Source of the DNA: Cymodocea nodosa
Taxonomy: Eukaryota > Streptophyta > Magnoliopsida > Alismatales > Cymodoceaceae
DNA: 64,000 nucleotides
Direction of reading: 5' to 3'
Assembly (NCBI GenBank): GCA_036874045.1
Contig: CM072337.1
Coordinates: 9,936,001-10,000,000, forward strand
Shown: one piece after another, positions 11,240 through 23,450 of the stretch
Layout of the letters: the number at the start of each line of letters is the position of its first letter
How positions within the stretch are numbered: position 1 is the stretch's first letter
The notes under the pieces: generated by a model
What the model was told of the DNA's origin: nothing
Databases searched by the model: none
What the model saw: the letters and a program-made list of their open reading frames with translations, nothing else
Made by a program: the position numbers and the translations under genes

Positions 11240-11453
11240 TACAGATATTTTTCTGAAGTTGTTTATTTAAGATACAATTCATTATTCTTCTTGTTTTAAT
11301 CATATTAAGTTGGATTGTGTTTTGATTCGTATGTAGTTGAAATTTGTTCTGAAAATCATATTGGAAAATTCAGGATAATAGATGTTTGAAAAAAAAAAAT
11401 GATAATATAACTACCACCTATTTGATGCTAGTATATTTTGTATGTAATTTGTA
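11240..11453 (+). mobile_element. Athila-like 3' internal fragment
   Basis: Matches 61030-61220 of the plus copy: the Sanger-like block around ATCATATTAAGTTGGATTG, GATTCGTATG and TTGGAAAATTCAGGAT. It breaks off before the polypurine tract and joins the middle of an LTR at about 11454, so the tract and LTR start are deleted. Confidence 0.65.
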
Positions 11454-12591
11454 AGAATTCACTCATGGAATGAAGAAGAAATCACTATCGTTGATATGAA
11501 TGAGGGAAATCCAACCTATCATTTAAGTAGAAGCAGTTACTATTGAAAGAAATATAAAAGAAGAGGAGAAAGATGAAGAAAAAGTGTGGGGAGAGAGGTG
11601 AATTGCGTTAACTGCAAAAAGCGTCGGAAGTTCCCTAAAACTCCACACTACCACCAAAATCACCAACCATCGGAGGTTTGTGAGGATACTTTCCAGATGT
11701 TGGGTCGATTCCAAACCAAACACGGTAACTGACAACTACTGTGATGAGTGATCGCATCGTAGGAAGGGAAGTCATTTTCACCAAGTACCGACTCATATCT
11801 CAAGAGATCGTAAAGCTTCTAGCCTTGGTTTTGGGTTGATGCCAGTATACTAAAGAGGAGATCAACTTAGAAGTCTTGGTTCACGATTCTATAGGGAAAG
11901 GAGGCAAGATTGTAAGTGATTAAGTTTTTAGTGGTGTAATCACGCCGCATGTTGTGATGGAAGTTTTTGCTATCGATAGAGATTTTTACATTCCACCTTT
12001 CGCTCATCTTCAAGAACATATCAAAACAAAAAAAATACCAAAAACAACTAATTATCTGTGTTTACATTTAGTATTAAAGTGTTGTATTGTTTGTTTTGTA
12101 TCGTGATTAATGTTATCATTGTCAATATTGTAATTGTTTTATGTTTGTTTGATTTAGAAAATAGAAAATAGTTTTATTATTTACTGAAATTGATTTGTCC
12201 CAAATACTTAAAGATTTTAATGGTTACTGTTTGAAATATCTGAATGTTAGTATTGTTTAATGACAAATCTAATATTAACTAACATTAAAAAACTTAATTG
12301 ATGTTATTTACATTTTGTGGAACTGCCCAATGATTGACTGAATTCCTTTGTGAATTATAGTATTTAACTAGAAAGGTAGGCTTGTGGAGTTAACTTAAGT
12401 CCACGAGGTTAGTCTGTTGAGTTAGCTGTAACTCCACAAACTAAGTTCATTGAGTTAACTATAACTCAACGGAGTTCTTAACTAAATGCATATAAACTCT
12501 AATATAAAAATAAAAATAATATACAATTTTTACTCAATCTCTATAGGATCGACTTATATTTGCACACAAATATAATATACACTGTGCACTT
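11454..12591 (+). mobile_element. Athila-like LTR fragment, both ends missing
   Basis: Begins inside the LTR (AATTCACTCATGGAATGAAG) and ends inside it at CACTGTGCACTT, where it abuts gypsy integrase in opposite orientation. It contains the family's CCACGAGGTTAG and GTTGAGTTA/TAACTC blocks. It is closer to the variant at 34149-36201 than to 1229-3405, as judged by the CAATCTCTATAGGATC region. Confidence 0.75.
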
Positions 12592-13331
12592 TTCTATCCA
12601 CTTAGATACATAATCCACCCCCAACAATATATAATTAATCTGATTAAACATAGGAAATGGACCCATAAAATCTATTCGCCACACATCAAAGATTTCAACC
12701 TCAATAATAAGATTCAAAGGCATCATATTCCTCTTCGATATCTTTCCTATTTATTGACATCTCAAACAACTTAAGTAGTATCTGTGAGTATCTTTAAATA
12801 ATGTTAGCCAATAGAATCCACATTGTAGAATTTTGGCAATAGTTTTCTCTGAACCAAAATGTCTTCCACTTGCTTGGTCATGGCAGAAAGATAATATACT
12901 CTGATATTTAGTTTCTGGAACACACCTTCTTATGACTAAATCAGGACATTTCTTAAATAAGTATGGGTCTTCTCAATAGTAATATTTTACTCTTAAAAAG
13001 AACAATTTCTTATCTTGTCTATTCCAATCCTTAAGTGTTAAACTTGTAGCTAAGTAGTTAACTATGTCTACATATCAAGGCATTATGTTAAAGGGCATTA
13101 ATTGTTCATCAAGAAAATGATCCTTAATTTCAACGTTTAATTTTTCTATTTGTAACCTTGATAAATGGTTTGCTACTATATTTTCACATCTTTTTTATCT
13201 TTAATTTCTAGATCAAATTCTTACAATAATAATATTCACGAGATCAGTTTAGGTTTAGTTTCTTTCTTTACTCGTAAGTCTTTTAGAGCTGAATGATCTA
13301 TGTATACTATTACTTTAGCTTCTATTAGAAA
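12592..13331 (-). pseudogene. Athila-like RNase H end and integrase start
   Basis: Minus-strand reading gives EAKVIVYIDHSALKDL (RNase H), then the integrase zinc region and [20 protein letters not shown], the first integrase Asp, ending at [10 protein letters not shown] where LTR sequence takes over. It parallels 50093-50820 of the plus copy. Several stops are present. It is the other half of the RNase H gene broken at 8138. Confidence 0.8.
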
Positions 13332-13667
13332 AGTTTGTTTGATCTATAGGATTTGAGTACAACAAAGTGTAGTAACTATATATTCAGCTTCAGTTGTAGA
13401 TAATGCTACACAATTTTGCTTCTTGCTAAACCATAACACTAAAGAATTTCCTAATAATTGACAAGTTCCACTAGTACTTTTTCTTTCAGACTTACATCCT
13501 ACGAAATCAGCATCACTATAACCTATTAAATTTAAAGAACTGTGTTTAAAGTAAAACAATCCAAAATTGATGGTTCCTAATAGATATTTAAAAATTTGTT
13601 TAACAATAAGTAGGTATGATTCTTTAGGATTAGATTGATATCTAGCGTAAGTACATACACTAAACAC
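13332..13667 (-). pseudogene. Copia-2 RNase H N-terminal part
   Basis: Reads YLLGTINFGLFYFKHSSLNL, GYSDADFVGCKSERKSTSGT, VLWFSKKQNCVALSTTEAEY: the copia RNase H pattern with catalytic Asp (SDADF) and Glu (STTEAEY). It ends at the inversion breakpoint and continues at 8139. RT lies immediately to the right, separated by a stop near 13675. Confidence 0.85.
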
Positions 13668-13676
13668 GATATCTGG

Positions 13677-14592
13677 TCAACTTGCTGTTAAATAAAGTAA
13701 TGAACCAATCATACTTCTATATTGTTTTATATCTACAGTTTTTCTAGAGTCATCTTCATACAACTTAATGATAGTACTCATTGGTATATTCTTCGCTTTA
13801 GTGTTGTCTAATCCAAACATCTTTAATAAATCTTGAGTATATTTTTCTTGTGAAATAAAAGTACATTGTTCTAACTGCTTAATTTGTAAGCCTAGAAAAA
13901 ATGATAGTTCACCCATCATACTCATCTCAAATTGATTAGTCATGTCATTCGAAAAAGACTCAACTAATCTATCATTTTGTTGCTCCAAATATGATGTCAT
14001 CTACATAGATTTGAACTACTAATATATCTTTTTCGACCTTCCTGATAAAAAGAGTGTGATTTACCTTTCCCATAGAATACCCTTTTTTTATAAGAAATTT
14101 AGATAATCTCTCGTACCAAGACCTAAGGGCTTGTTTAAGGCCATATAGTGCCTTTTTAAACTTTTAAACATACTTGAGATATTTTGAATCCTCAAAACCT
14201 AGAGGTTGTTTTACGTAAACTTCTTCTTTTATATATCCATTTAAAAAAGCAATCTTAACATCCATTTGATATAATTTGAAATCCATGTAACAAGCATATG
14301 CTAACAAAATTCGTATTGATTTTAGTGTAGCAATAAAAGTAAATGTTTTATCATAGTCAATTCCTTCCTCTTACTTATAATCTTGAGCAATTAACCTAAC
14401 TTTATTTTTAACTATATGTCTATCCTGATCTACTTTATTTTTAAATAGCCACCTTATTTCTATTACAGACTGATTTTCAAGTGGTGGAACTAGATCCCAT
14501 ACCTCATTTCTTATAAATTGAATTAGCTCATCTTGCATAGCTAAATACCAAAATTCATCTTCTAAGGTATCTTCAATTTTCTTAGGTTCCAA
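13677..14592 (-). pseudogene. Copia-2 reverse transcriptase
   Basis: RNA-dependent DNA polymerase of the copia-2 element. The N-terminal part (14371-14592) shows the WYLAMQDEL, NEVWDLVPP and KVRLIAQDY blocks; an in-frame stop follows. The YVDD active-site block (QIYVDDIIFG) is readable around 13984-14010, but a frameshift right after it moves the rest (SFFLGLQIKQ, YTQDLLKMFGLD, IGSLLYLT) to another frame. At least two disruptions make it non-functional. Confidence 0.85.
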
Positions 14593-15561
14593 TAAGGAAA
14601 CAAATGAATAAGCACCACAAATGTTGACTATTAATGACCTAGTCCTAACTCCTTGATTAAGATCGCCTATTATCTAATCAATAGGATGAGATGAAGCATA
14701 ACGCCAATTTCTATGTTCCACATTTTCTATAGGTATGACATTATTTTCTTCTAAATTTTCATCATTTAAGTTTATATTTCTTATTCTATTAGAAAATCTC
14801 TCAATTTGTTTGTCAACATCATTTGATACAATTTCTAGGAGAATTTCTGAATCAAAGTATTCAACATGTCTAAAATCCAAATGAGAATTTTCATGAAATT
14901 TCACATATAGGGTTTCCTTAATGGTTTTTGTTGATTTATTATATACTCTATATGTCTTACTTCTAATGGAATAACCAACAAAAATAGCCTTATCTGATTT
15001 GGCTCTAAATTTATCTCTACGTTCCTTAGTGCTTAAAATAAAACACTTATAGCCAAAGAGTTTTAAATAACTTATTTTAAGAACCCTATTATACTATATC
15101 TCATAAGGAGTTTTATCCAAAATTAATCTTAGATGTACTCTATTTATAACATAACATGCTATATGAACTGCTTTTGCCTAGAGAGATATGGGTAACTTAT
15201 TTTCATTTAACAAGGTTTTGGACATTTCCTGAAGTGATCTATTTTTACGTTCTATAATCTCATTTTGTGAAGGAGCTCTTGGAAATGAGTATCTACGATC
15301 TATGCCTAATTCTTCACAAAAGGTGTCTATTTGATCATTATCAAATTATATACCATGATCACTCCTAAGTTTTTGAATTTTAACATTTTGCTTATTTTGA
15401 ACTTTATTACAGAATATCTTAAATATTTCAAAAAATTCAGTTTTATTAGTTAGAAAATAAACTCAAGTAAACCTAGAATAGTCATCAACTAGTACAAAAA
15501 CATAATGTTTACCTCCTAAACTAGTAGTCCTAGTAGGTCTAAATAAATCCATATGCACTAG
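14593..15561 (-). pseudogene. Copia-2 integrase core and RT linker
   Basis: Between the pre-integrase zinc region and RT, minus-strand frames show DLFRPTRTTSLGG, VLVDDYSRFT, LRSDHG and IIERKNRSLQEM, i.e. the integrase D,D,E core with interspersed stops. The left part (14674-14904, acidic, 76 residues open) is the variable linker usually found between integrase and RT. Confidence 0.75.
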
Positions 15562-15810
15562 TTATAATATTCTTTTGCTTGTTATTTCATTTAAACTTTT
15601 AAAGGATGTTTTATGTAATTTACCTAGTTGACATGCATCACATATAAACTCTTTCGAGTACTTAATACTAGGTAAACCTCTAACTAGATTCTTTTTAGAC
15701 AGCTTTTGTAATAATTTTAAGTTTGAGTGTCCTAACCTTCTACGCCATAAAATAACTTTATCCGATTTTGCAATTAAGCAAGCATTGTCTTTAATAATAT
15801 TAGAAGTCAA
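15562..15810 (-). pseudogene. Copia-2 pre-integrase zinc region
   Basis: LWRRRLGHSNLKLLQKLSKK and FICDACQLGKLHKTSF form the N-terminal HHCC region of copia integrase. The first histidine (LWHRRLGH in most relatives) is arginine here, while the second histidine and CDAC are kept. Confidence 0.8.
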
Positions 15811-15828
15811 ATTCAGAATACAAATGGA

Positions 15829-16158
15829 TCATTTCTTATATGTAGTGAATAAAATTTCGTTTGTAGACATGTCCATAATTTTACAGAAATCTTTTTCAAA
15901 AGTTACTCTGTAAAACTTCATTAAAACAAGAACACTTAATAAATTAAAACCTAAGTTTTTCACTAATAAGACATCATTTATAAAATATTTTTCAGTTACC
16001 TGAACCTTGCCAAACCCAAGGATATTTGTTTTGCTTTTATTTCCAAAGGTAACTTGTCCGTTCTTGGTCTTTGTTACTTCTGTAAGTAATCGTATATCTC
16101 CAATTATGTGATTAGATGATCCACTGTCCATTATCCATTTTGATTTGTGTACCTTCAA
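15829..16158 (-). pseudogene. Copia-2 protease
   Basis: KWIMDSGSSNHIIGD carries the aspartic-protease D-S-G triad. NLGFNLLSVLVLMKFYRVTF is the usual distal block, with changes. Stops flank the open stretch. It sits in order between gag sequence on the right and the integrase zinc region on the left. Confidence 0.8.
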
Positions 16159-16699
16159 AATAGTTAAGAAGATATTTTATTTCTTAGAACCTATTTCTAA
16201 GTGAATATAAGAATTTTAAGAGAGTCATATCAAAATAATCAATATTTTTAAACTTCTACTTATCTATTTTCTAATAATTATTCCTACGTTTATTTCTCTT
16301 AGTGTTGTAATTATCAGAACATTTATCTCTATGTAGAGTTGAAATTTTCATTTTTGACATTATTTGATTGCTAATCCCAATATCTGATATTTTTTAAATA
16401 TGAAGAAAATTGATCAAAAATATTAAAATCCTCAAATGATAGCCTGATTTTTCTAAAAATTTCTTTTGAAATTCTTGCATCGTGTGCTATGTTGCATTTT
16501 ATCAATTTACACATATTTATCTCTCTTTTTAATCCCACACAAAATAGTTTTTATTTTACTATTCTTAGTACTAGAAATAAAGACCTTATTTTTAGTAGTA
16601 CCATCATGCAATATATAATTTTTAGAAGATACATTGTGTAAACCAATACCATTTTTTCTACATTTGATATTTAACTATTATTCCATTTACTTAATGTAG
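16159..16699 (-). pseudogene. Copia-2 gag-protease linker, degraded
   Basis: AT-rich stretch with short open pieces only, located between protease and the Athila-like insertion at 16705. By position it is the C-terminal gag linker whose upstream part continues at 20732. No motif is readable. Confidence 0.45.
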
Positions 16700-16704
16700 C
16701 CTTT
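16700..16704. repeat. Target-site duplication CCTTT, left copy
   Basis: CCTTT immediately precedes the TGTTTGG end of the inserted LTR. The same five bases follow the other end at 20727-20731. A 5-bp duplication is usual for Ty3/gypsy integration. Confidence 0.85.
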
Positions 16705-18659
16705 TGTTTGGATCTCCAGCACGGCACCAGAAAACTTGATTGGTTACCTAACAACGCGCTAGAAAAACTTGGATTTGTTAACTTCTGTTTTTACGTAGTT
16801 AATTTATCTTTATGCCTATATCACTGAATTCCTTTTTAGAAGTAAACAAACAATCTTTCACACAAATTAGATATTAATTCCAATTTGTATTTTAACTACA
16901 AGTGCACAGTGTCTATTGTATTAGTGTGCAAGTACAGGTCGATCCCACAGGGAATTGCTTAAGAATTGCGAACTGTTCCGTTTTTAACAATCAAATGTAT
17001 ATATTCAATAAGATCTCCATTGAGTTACAGTTAACTCAACGGACTAACCTCGTAGACTTAAGTTAACTTCATGAGCTTGTCTTCGTATTTAATACTGCTA
17101 TTTACAGACGAATTCAGCCAACCATTGGGTAGTTACACAGATTGTAAATAACATCAATTAAGCTCTTTAATATTAGTAAACACTGGATTTATCATTAGGC
17201 AATACTAACATTCAAATAATTCAAACAGTAACCATTAAAATCTTTAAGTCTATTGAACGAACCAATTTCAGTAAATTGTAAAACTAAAACAAACATAAAA
17301 CATTCACAATACTAACAAAGATAACATTAATCACGATACAAAACAAACAATACAATACCCAAATACAAAATACAAACATAGATAAGTTGTTTTTGGTATG
17401 TTTGTTTTGATATGAGCATGAAAATGGGCGAAAGGTAAAATGTAAAGTAATCTTAATCGATAGTAAATACTTTCGTCACTACATGCGATGCGATTACACC
17501 ATTGAAAATTAAACAATTTACAATTATGTCTCCTCTCCCTATAGAATCGTGAGTCTAGAATTGCAAGATGATCCCCTCTTCAGCATATTGGCATCAACCC
17601 GAAACCAAGGCTAGAAGCTTTACGATCTCCTGAGATATGAGTCGGTGCTTGGTGAAAATGATTTCCCTTCCCGCGACGCGATCACTCCTCACAGTGGTTG
17701 TCAAGCACTGTGTTTGGCTCAAAATCGACTCGACATCAGGAAAGTATCCTCATATACCTCTGATGGTTGGTGATTATGGTGGTGGTGGTGATGGTTGGTG
17801 TGGTACTTCAGAGAATTACTGACGCTGCCTGCAGAATGCTTGGTGATCCTCCTCTACACACACTGGCCACACCCATCGGCCACACACACTTACTTCTTTT
17901 TTCTTCTTTTCTTTTAAATTTCTTTAGTGGTAACTGCTTTTGCTTGAATGATCGGTTGGATTTCCTTCATTCATATCAACGATGGTTATTTCTTCTTCCT
18001 TCCACGAGCGATTTCCTACGTGATACGTGCAATCGTGGTTTTCCTTCGAATATCCTATTTCTGTAACCGCTATAGTGGCATATTAGAAAATAAATGGTCC
18101 GTGGAGTTACAGATAACTCAACGAACTTACTTCATTGATTTAACTAAAAAAAACATACACTAAAGAAATAAGCTGCTAACCTAACGCGTTACCTTAGTGT
18201 GTATTCATGTTACTCAACGCGTATAGTTATGCTAACTTAACGAGTTAAACATATGCATCTCACGTGACATAATAAAGCATTTAAATTCAACACATGCATA
18301 AATCTAACTTAACAAGTTCAGATATATAACTTAAGGTTTTTACTCGCTAACTCAATGAGTTATTACTGTTCACCTAAATATTCTTTTAGCGTTTAAAACA
18401 TAACTGTCTAGTACATTAAACATAACTCTCTGAAATAACAGAAAATTTGGATACTAAAGAGTTTCACAGCCTGCAATTTACCAATAGTTAATAAATGTAC
18501 TAAATTAACACTAATTTCTTGGAATTATGCAGATTCTTTCATTAAAGCATATAGTAGTGCAATTATAACATAATGGCTTAATTTTCATATGATAAGCTAA
18601 AAATTATGTAATTAACCATCATTTAATCGTTAATATTATGCACTTTTTCATTCTAAACA
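16705..18659 (-). mobile_element. 3' LTR of the deleted element (1955 bp)
   Basis: On the plus strand it runs from TGTTTGG to CATTCTAAACA. Directly right of it, the minus strand shows a tract ending GTGAGGGAAG, the polypurine primer, which makes this the 3' LTR. Confidence 0.85.
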
Positions 18660-19495
18660 CTTCCCTCACACTTAAATTTTGCTAGTCCCTTAGTAAACTA
18701 AGATCTAATTAATTGGTCTTTCTAAAAGTGCTAGAATTAATTCCTCCTTTTTTCTTTTGTTTAGTATAAGAACTTGTATTATTATATAGATATTCTGTAT
18801 GTTTCAGTAATCTGTTTTAACATTGTTTTCTCCTCTTCAACTTGTAAATATACTTAGAATATATGCAAATTACATACAAAGTATATCATCATCACATATG
18901 TGTTAATTATATTATCGTTTGTTCTTCTTTTCATCATCTGTCATCCTGAATTTTCCAATAAGATTTCTAGAAGAAATTTCAACAATATACGAATCAAAGT
19001 ACAATCCAATTCAATATGATTAAGACAAGTAGAATAAAGAATTGTATCTCCATTAAACAACTTCAAAAGTCAATTCTTAGATTCATATTTTAGTAATTCT
19101 AGATAACATAAAATATACTCGATTCAAAAGATATCTGTATTTCACAAAACACTTGTATCTTTTCAGAACAATATATGTATTTTTGTACTTTAAAAGTTAA
19201 TTTGACAAGCTTGAATCATACAAGAGCTTTCTAATGTACCCATGTAACGAGCTTTCAGTCAACAATCCCAAATTTGATCAGGATCTTAGGTTGCGAGATT
19301 TCAAAAGTCCTTTTTTAGGTCAATAATCCTTACATACCTAGCTGCTTAAGTACAAAAAGCTCATGATCAAACAAGTCAATAAACTCTCAAAGTTTTTTTT
19401 TTCTTCTTTTTTTTTTTTAAAAAAAAAAACATTAATCACATACTATATATGTATGTATTTCATTAATATAGATGCAATAAAACACCAATCTCATA
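18660..19495 (-). mobile_element. 3' internal region of the deleted element
   Basis: Collinear with 60560-61381 of the plus copy read in reverse, including the conserved block at 19225-19385 and a T/A homopolymer stretch near 19387-19431. It joins LTR interior at about 19495, the deletion junction. Confidence 0.8.
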
Positions 19496-20726
19496 CGTTT
19501 GTTTTGATATGAGCATGAAAATGGGTGAAAGGTGAAATGTAAAGTAATCTCAGTCAATAGTAAATACTTCTGTCACTACATGCGACGTGATTACACCATT
19601 GAAAATTAAATCACTTATAATTCTGTCTCCTTTCCCTATAGAATCGCGAGTCTAGAATTGCAAGATCTCCTCTTCAACATATTGGCATCGACTCGAAACC
19701 AAGGCTAGAAGCTTTACGATCTCTTGAGATATGAGTCGGTACTTGGTGAAAATGGCTTCCCTTCTCGTGATGCGATCACTCCTCACAGTGGTTGTCAGAC
19801 ACTGTGTTTGGCTCGAAATCGACCCAACATTAGGAAAATATCCTCACAGACCTCCGATGGTTAGTGATTATGGTGGTGGTGGTGATGGTTAGTGTGGTAC
19901 TTTAGAGAATTGTCGACGATGCCTGTAGAAGACTCGGTGATCTTGCTCTACACACACGTACTTCTTTTTTCTTCTTTTCTTTTATATTTCTTTAGTGGTA
20001 ACTGCTTCTACTTGAATGATCAGTTGAATTTCCTTCATTCATATCAACGATGGTGATTTCTTCTTTCTTCCACGAGCGATTTCCTATGTGATAGGTGCAA
20101 TCATGGTTTTCCTTCGAATGTCCTATTTCTGTAACCACTACAGTGGCATATTAGAAAATAAATGGTTTGTGAAGTTACAGATAACTCAATGGAATTACTT
20201 CGTTAATTTAACTAAAAAAACGTGCACTAAAGAAATAAGCTACTAACCTAACGCGTTACCTTAGTGTGTATTCATGTAACTCAACGCGTACAGTTATACT
20301 AACTTAACGAGTTAAACATATGCATCTCACGTGACATAATAAAGCATTTAAATTCAACCTATGCATAAATCTAACTTAACAAGTTCAGATATATAACTTA
20401 AGGTTTTTACTCGCTAACTTAAAGAGTTATTACTGTTCACCTAAATATTCTTTTAGCATTTAAAACATAACTGTCCGGTACATTAAACATAACTCTCCGA
20501 AATAACAGAAAATTTGGATACTAAAGAGTTTCACAACCTGCAATTTACCGACAATTCATAAATGTACTAAATTAACGCTAATTTCCTGGAATTATGCAGA
20601 TTCTTTCATTAAAGCATATAAGAGTGCAATTATAACATAATGGCTTAATTTTCATATGCTAATCTAAAAATTATATAATTAACCATCATTTAATCGTTAA
20701 TATTATGCACTTTTTCATTCTAAACA
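19496..20726 (-). mobile_element. 5' LTR of the deleted element, first part only
   Basis: Matches the first ~1.2 kb of the family LTR in minus orientation and ends at 20726 in CTAAACA (LTR start). The remaining ~0.7 kb was removed by the internal deletion. Confidence 0.8.
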
Positions 20727-20731
20727 CCTTT
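20727..20731. repeat. Target-site duplication CCTTT, right copy
   Basis: Perfect match to 16700-16704; copia-2 gag resumes immediately afterwards. Confidence 0.85.
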
Positions 20732-22190
20732 TGATCGCAAACCTTAATCTTTAACATATCAATTTCTGAATTTAAGTCAGTAATAGTCAGTTTTAGTTTT
20801 TCAACTTCATAGATCATTTTCTTTTTATCAACAATTAAATTTTCACAATTAGCATGCAATTTTCTTTCTATTACAGTAAACTTTAAAATTTTCTATGTAT
20901 GCTTTTGATTTTCTTCTTTAAATTTATTCAACGTAGAGTTCAGAAAATCAATCTTATTTTCAGATTCATCTAGCATTTTCCTAATGTTCTTTCCTTCTAT
21001 TTTTACTTTCTTATATTTTCTAACCATTTTATTGTATTTAACAAGTAATCTATCAAAACTAGCATTTTGATTAGAAGATACCTCACTAGATTTCGCCATG
21101 AAGCATACGTTTGTCGGATTTTCTTCTGAATCTGATTTTAATGAGGATTCATTGTTTGATGTTGAATCCTTTATTTCTTCACTTTGTGGAGTTGAAGAGT
21201 CATCCCATGTCACTTTAAGTGTCATTCTCTTTCTGAATTTCTTATTCTTGAAATTCCTCCTCGAATTCTTCTTATCTTTGTTGAGAGGACAATTAGTTTG
21301 AAAGTAACCCGGGCTATTGCACTTGTAGCATATAATTTTGTCCTTCATGAATGACTTCTTCTCTATATCTCCAGATGTCTTTGCTATCCTAAAGTTCTTG
21401 CGTTTCTTCAACAGATTTTTAAATTTTCTGATCAACAATAGTAAATCATTGTCAGAATCACTAGTAACTTCTAATCCCTTTTAGTATTCTTTTCTTTTGG
21501 ATCTAAATGTTGTATTTCATAGGCTGTCAAATTGCCTATGAGATCATCAAGAGTATATGTATTTAAATCTTTGGACTCTTCAATTGATGTTGTCTTTTAA
21601 GCTTAAATTTTAGTTAAAGATCTAAGGATCTTTCTTACCAGGTCTTTTTCCTTGAATTTCTTGCCTAAAGATTTTAATGAATTTACAATCTCAGGAAAAT
21701 GGGAAAACATATCAAAAATACATTCATTTTCGTGCATTTTAAAAAACTCATATTTGTGTACTAACATATTAATCTTAGATTCCTTGACCTAGTTAGTACC
21801 TTCATTGGCAACTTCTAATGCATGTCATATCTTATATGCAGTTTAATATGTAGAAACTTTGTTAAATTGATCATGAGATAAAGCACAAAACAAGATATTT
21901 AAACCTTTAGCATTCAATATCATTCACTCCTTTTCTCAAAAGTCCAAAGTATCATATGGAGTCGTAACTAACACTATAAGATTGCTAATTATATGCCATA
22001 ATTTGAAATCAATTGACTGAAAGAATACTTTTATCCTATATTTCCAATAGTTATATTACTACATTTGAATATAGGAGGACGATTAGTGGTCTGTCCTTCA
22101 GTCATAACTAATATTTCAATATTATCCATTTTAAATAGATGATCCTAAGTAAATGATAAGAAAAATCGATTCCTAAATAGGGAAACGAAA
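20732..22190 (-). pseudogene. Copia-2 gag with altered zinc knuckle
   Basis: Copia-type Gag. The longest open part (20893-21438, 181 residues) is basic. It carries CYKCNSPGYFQTNC at residues 37-50, a CCHC knuckle with histidine replaced by tyrosine. An acidic serine-rich segment and a coiled-coil-like tail follow. Upstream, 21439-22190 contains degraded UBN2-type gag with stops and frameshifts. The primer site and LTR follow on the right. Confidence 0.8.
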
Positions 22191-22202
22191 GCTCTTAACT
22201 AT

Positions 22203-22214
22203 GCTTTGATACTA
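22203..22214 (-). promoter_or_regulatory. Copia-2 primer-binding site, mutated tRNA-Met type
   Basis: Minus strand reads TAGTATCAAAGC, two changes from the canonical TGGTATCAGAGC. It lies 2 bp from the LTR start at 22217, as in copia-1. Confidence 0.7.
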
Positions 22215-22216
22215 GT

Positions 22217-23450
22217 TGTAGGATCGTTATATCACAAGAGGAGGGTGAATAGTGTCTTTAGAAATTAAAATTACCAACGAATGAAACAAGAGCACAAAAC
22301 ACTCGTAAATAAAATTCTATTCTTTATAAACTTTAAAGAAAGAATTTATAATTTCTTTTTAGCTCAATTCATTTCTTGTCGATTTTGATACAGTAATATT
22401 CGGTATACAATTTAAATAGAAAATGAAGTCTTTATTCTAAGCTAATTTTAAATTGTATAAAACCTAATCTTTATGTACGTAGCTCTTTTTCCTTCTTTTC
22501 GCTCAACTTTTGTATCTCTTCTTCTCTAGTTATCGAATTTCCAAACTTCTTACGTTTGTAACTCTTTTTTCTGAAATTACTTGGAATTTAAAACTTCTTC
22601 TGATGTTGGAGAATTTTTCTGGATTTGATATGTAGTTGAATATTTAGATTTGATATTTGAGATTGGGATTGAATATTCAAATTTGGTTTTTTAGTTTGTG
22701 ATTAGAGATTGAGATAATCGTAATGCAGCCTGTACCCTCTATTTTTAGTAGTCGAACTTTAACTTCACGTTCAGCATGTTCATCTACTTAATCCATAATC
22801 CACGTACTAATTTCAAATTCAAATTATCCATGATTTTACTATCTTTTTGAATTTCCACTATGTCCACTTTCTATTTTGAAACTTTCTCCACTATCATTTT
22901 GAATTTCCACGATTTCCACTTGTAGATTTACTAAAAATTTATCTTCTTGGAGATTTGTAGAATATCTTCTAAATCACCACTTTAGTCAAACACTTATCAT
23001 TTAAGTCTTGTAAAAACTAAAACACTTATCTATAACGTTTCAAGTTTTTGTACCTATAAAATACGTGACTAAACAAAAAAAACTTATCTATTCGTTAGTC
23101 ATTTTATAAAACTCGAACAGTTATCTATCCATACGTATAAAAACTCAAATAGTTATCTAACTCTTCAATTTTCATTACTGAATACACATAGAAAACACGT
23201 GACAACTTAAAATATTAAAAATATATGTGTAGATAACTTAACTATACGAGTTTTTAACATAACTCTTCGACTAAATCGAAACGTTAACTATCCAAAAATC
23301 TATCTAAAAGTTAACTATCTGAAATTTTAAATGAAACTTTTCAATAACTTGTCAATATTTAATTACATGACTATTATACTTAGAAAATATTATTTAGACT
23401 TATTTAAAAATATTAATAAAACATTTATCATCAAAACAAAATTCCTAACA
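22217..23450 (-). mobile_element. Copia-2 5' LTR
   Basis: Begins TGTAGGATC beside the primer site and most likely ends at CCTAACA (23444-23450), because Athila-like LTR sequence starts right after. Inside, 23100-23310 has repeated ACTCGAACAGTTAT, ACTCTTCGA and related words like those in the other LTRs. The right boundary is inferred. Confidence 0.6.

Larger units (their letters stand above)
8139..13331. other. Inverted 5.19-kb segment
   Basis: At the left edge, gypsy RNase H (+) changes to copia RNase H (+). At the right edge, copia RNase H (-) changes to gypsy RNase H (-). Turning the block over makes both genes continuous: the gypsy frame is restored with no length change relative to the copy at 50090, and the copia frame is rejoined across KQT/DFN with possibly a few bases lost. 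One simple inversion explains both chimeras. Confidence 0.8.
16705..20726 (-). mobile_element. Internally deleted Athila-like element in copia-2 gag
   Basis: A 4.02-kb minus-strand insertion flanked by CCTTT on both sides. It consists of a complete 3' LTR (16705-18659), polypurine tract and 3' internal region (18660-19495), and the 5' part of a 5' LTR (19496-20726). The end of the 5' LTR, the primer site, gag-pol and accessory ORFs are missing. With no coding capacity it could only have moved before the deletion or with help from another element. Confidence 0.85.

Noticed and set aside
10215..11270. Endogenous pararetrovirus (caulimovirid) gene
   Set aside because: No movement-protein, coat zinc-finger or RT motif is visible; the neighbouring sequence is Athila-like 3' internal region.
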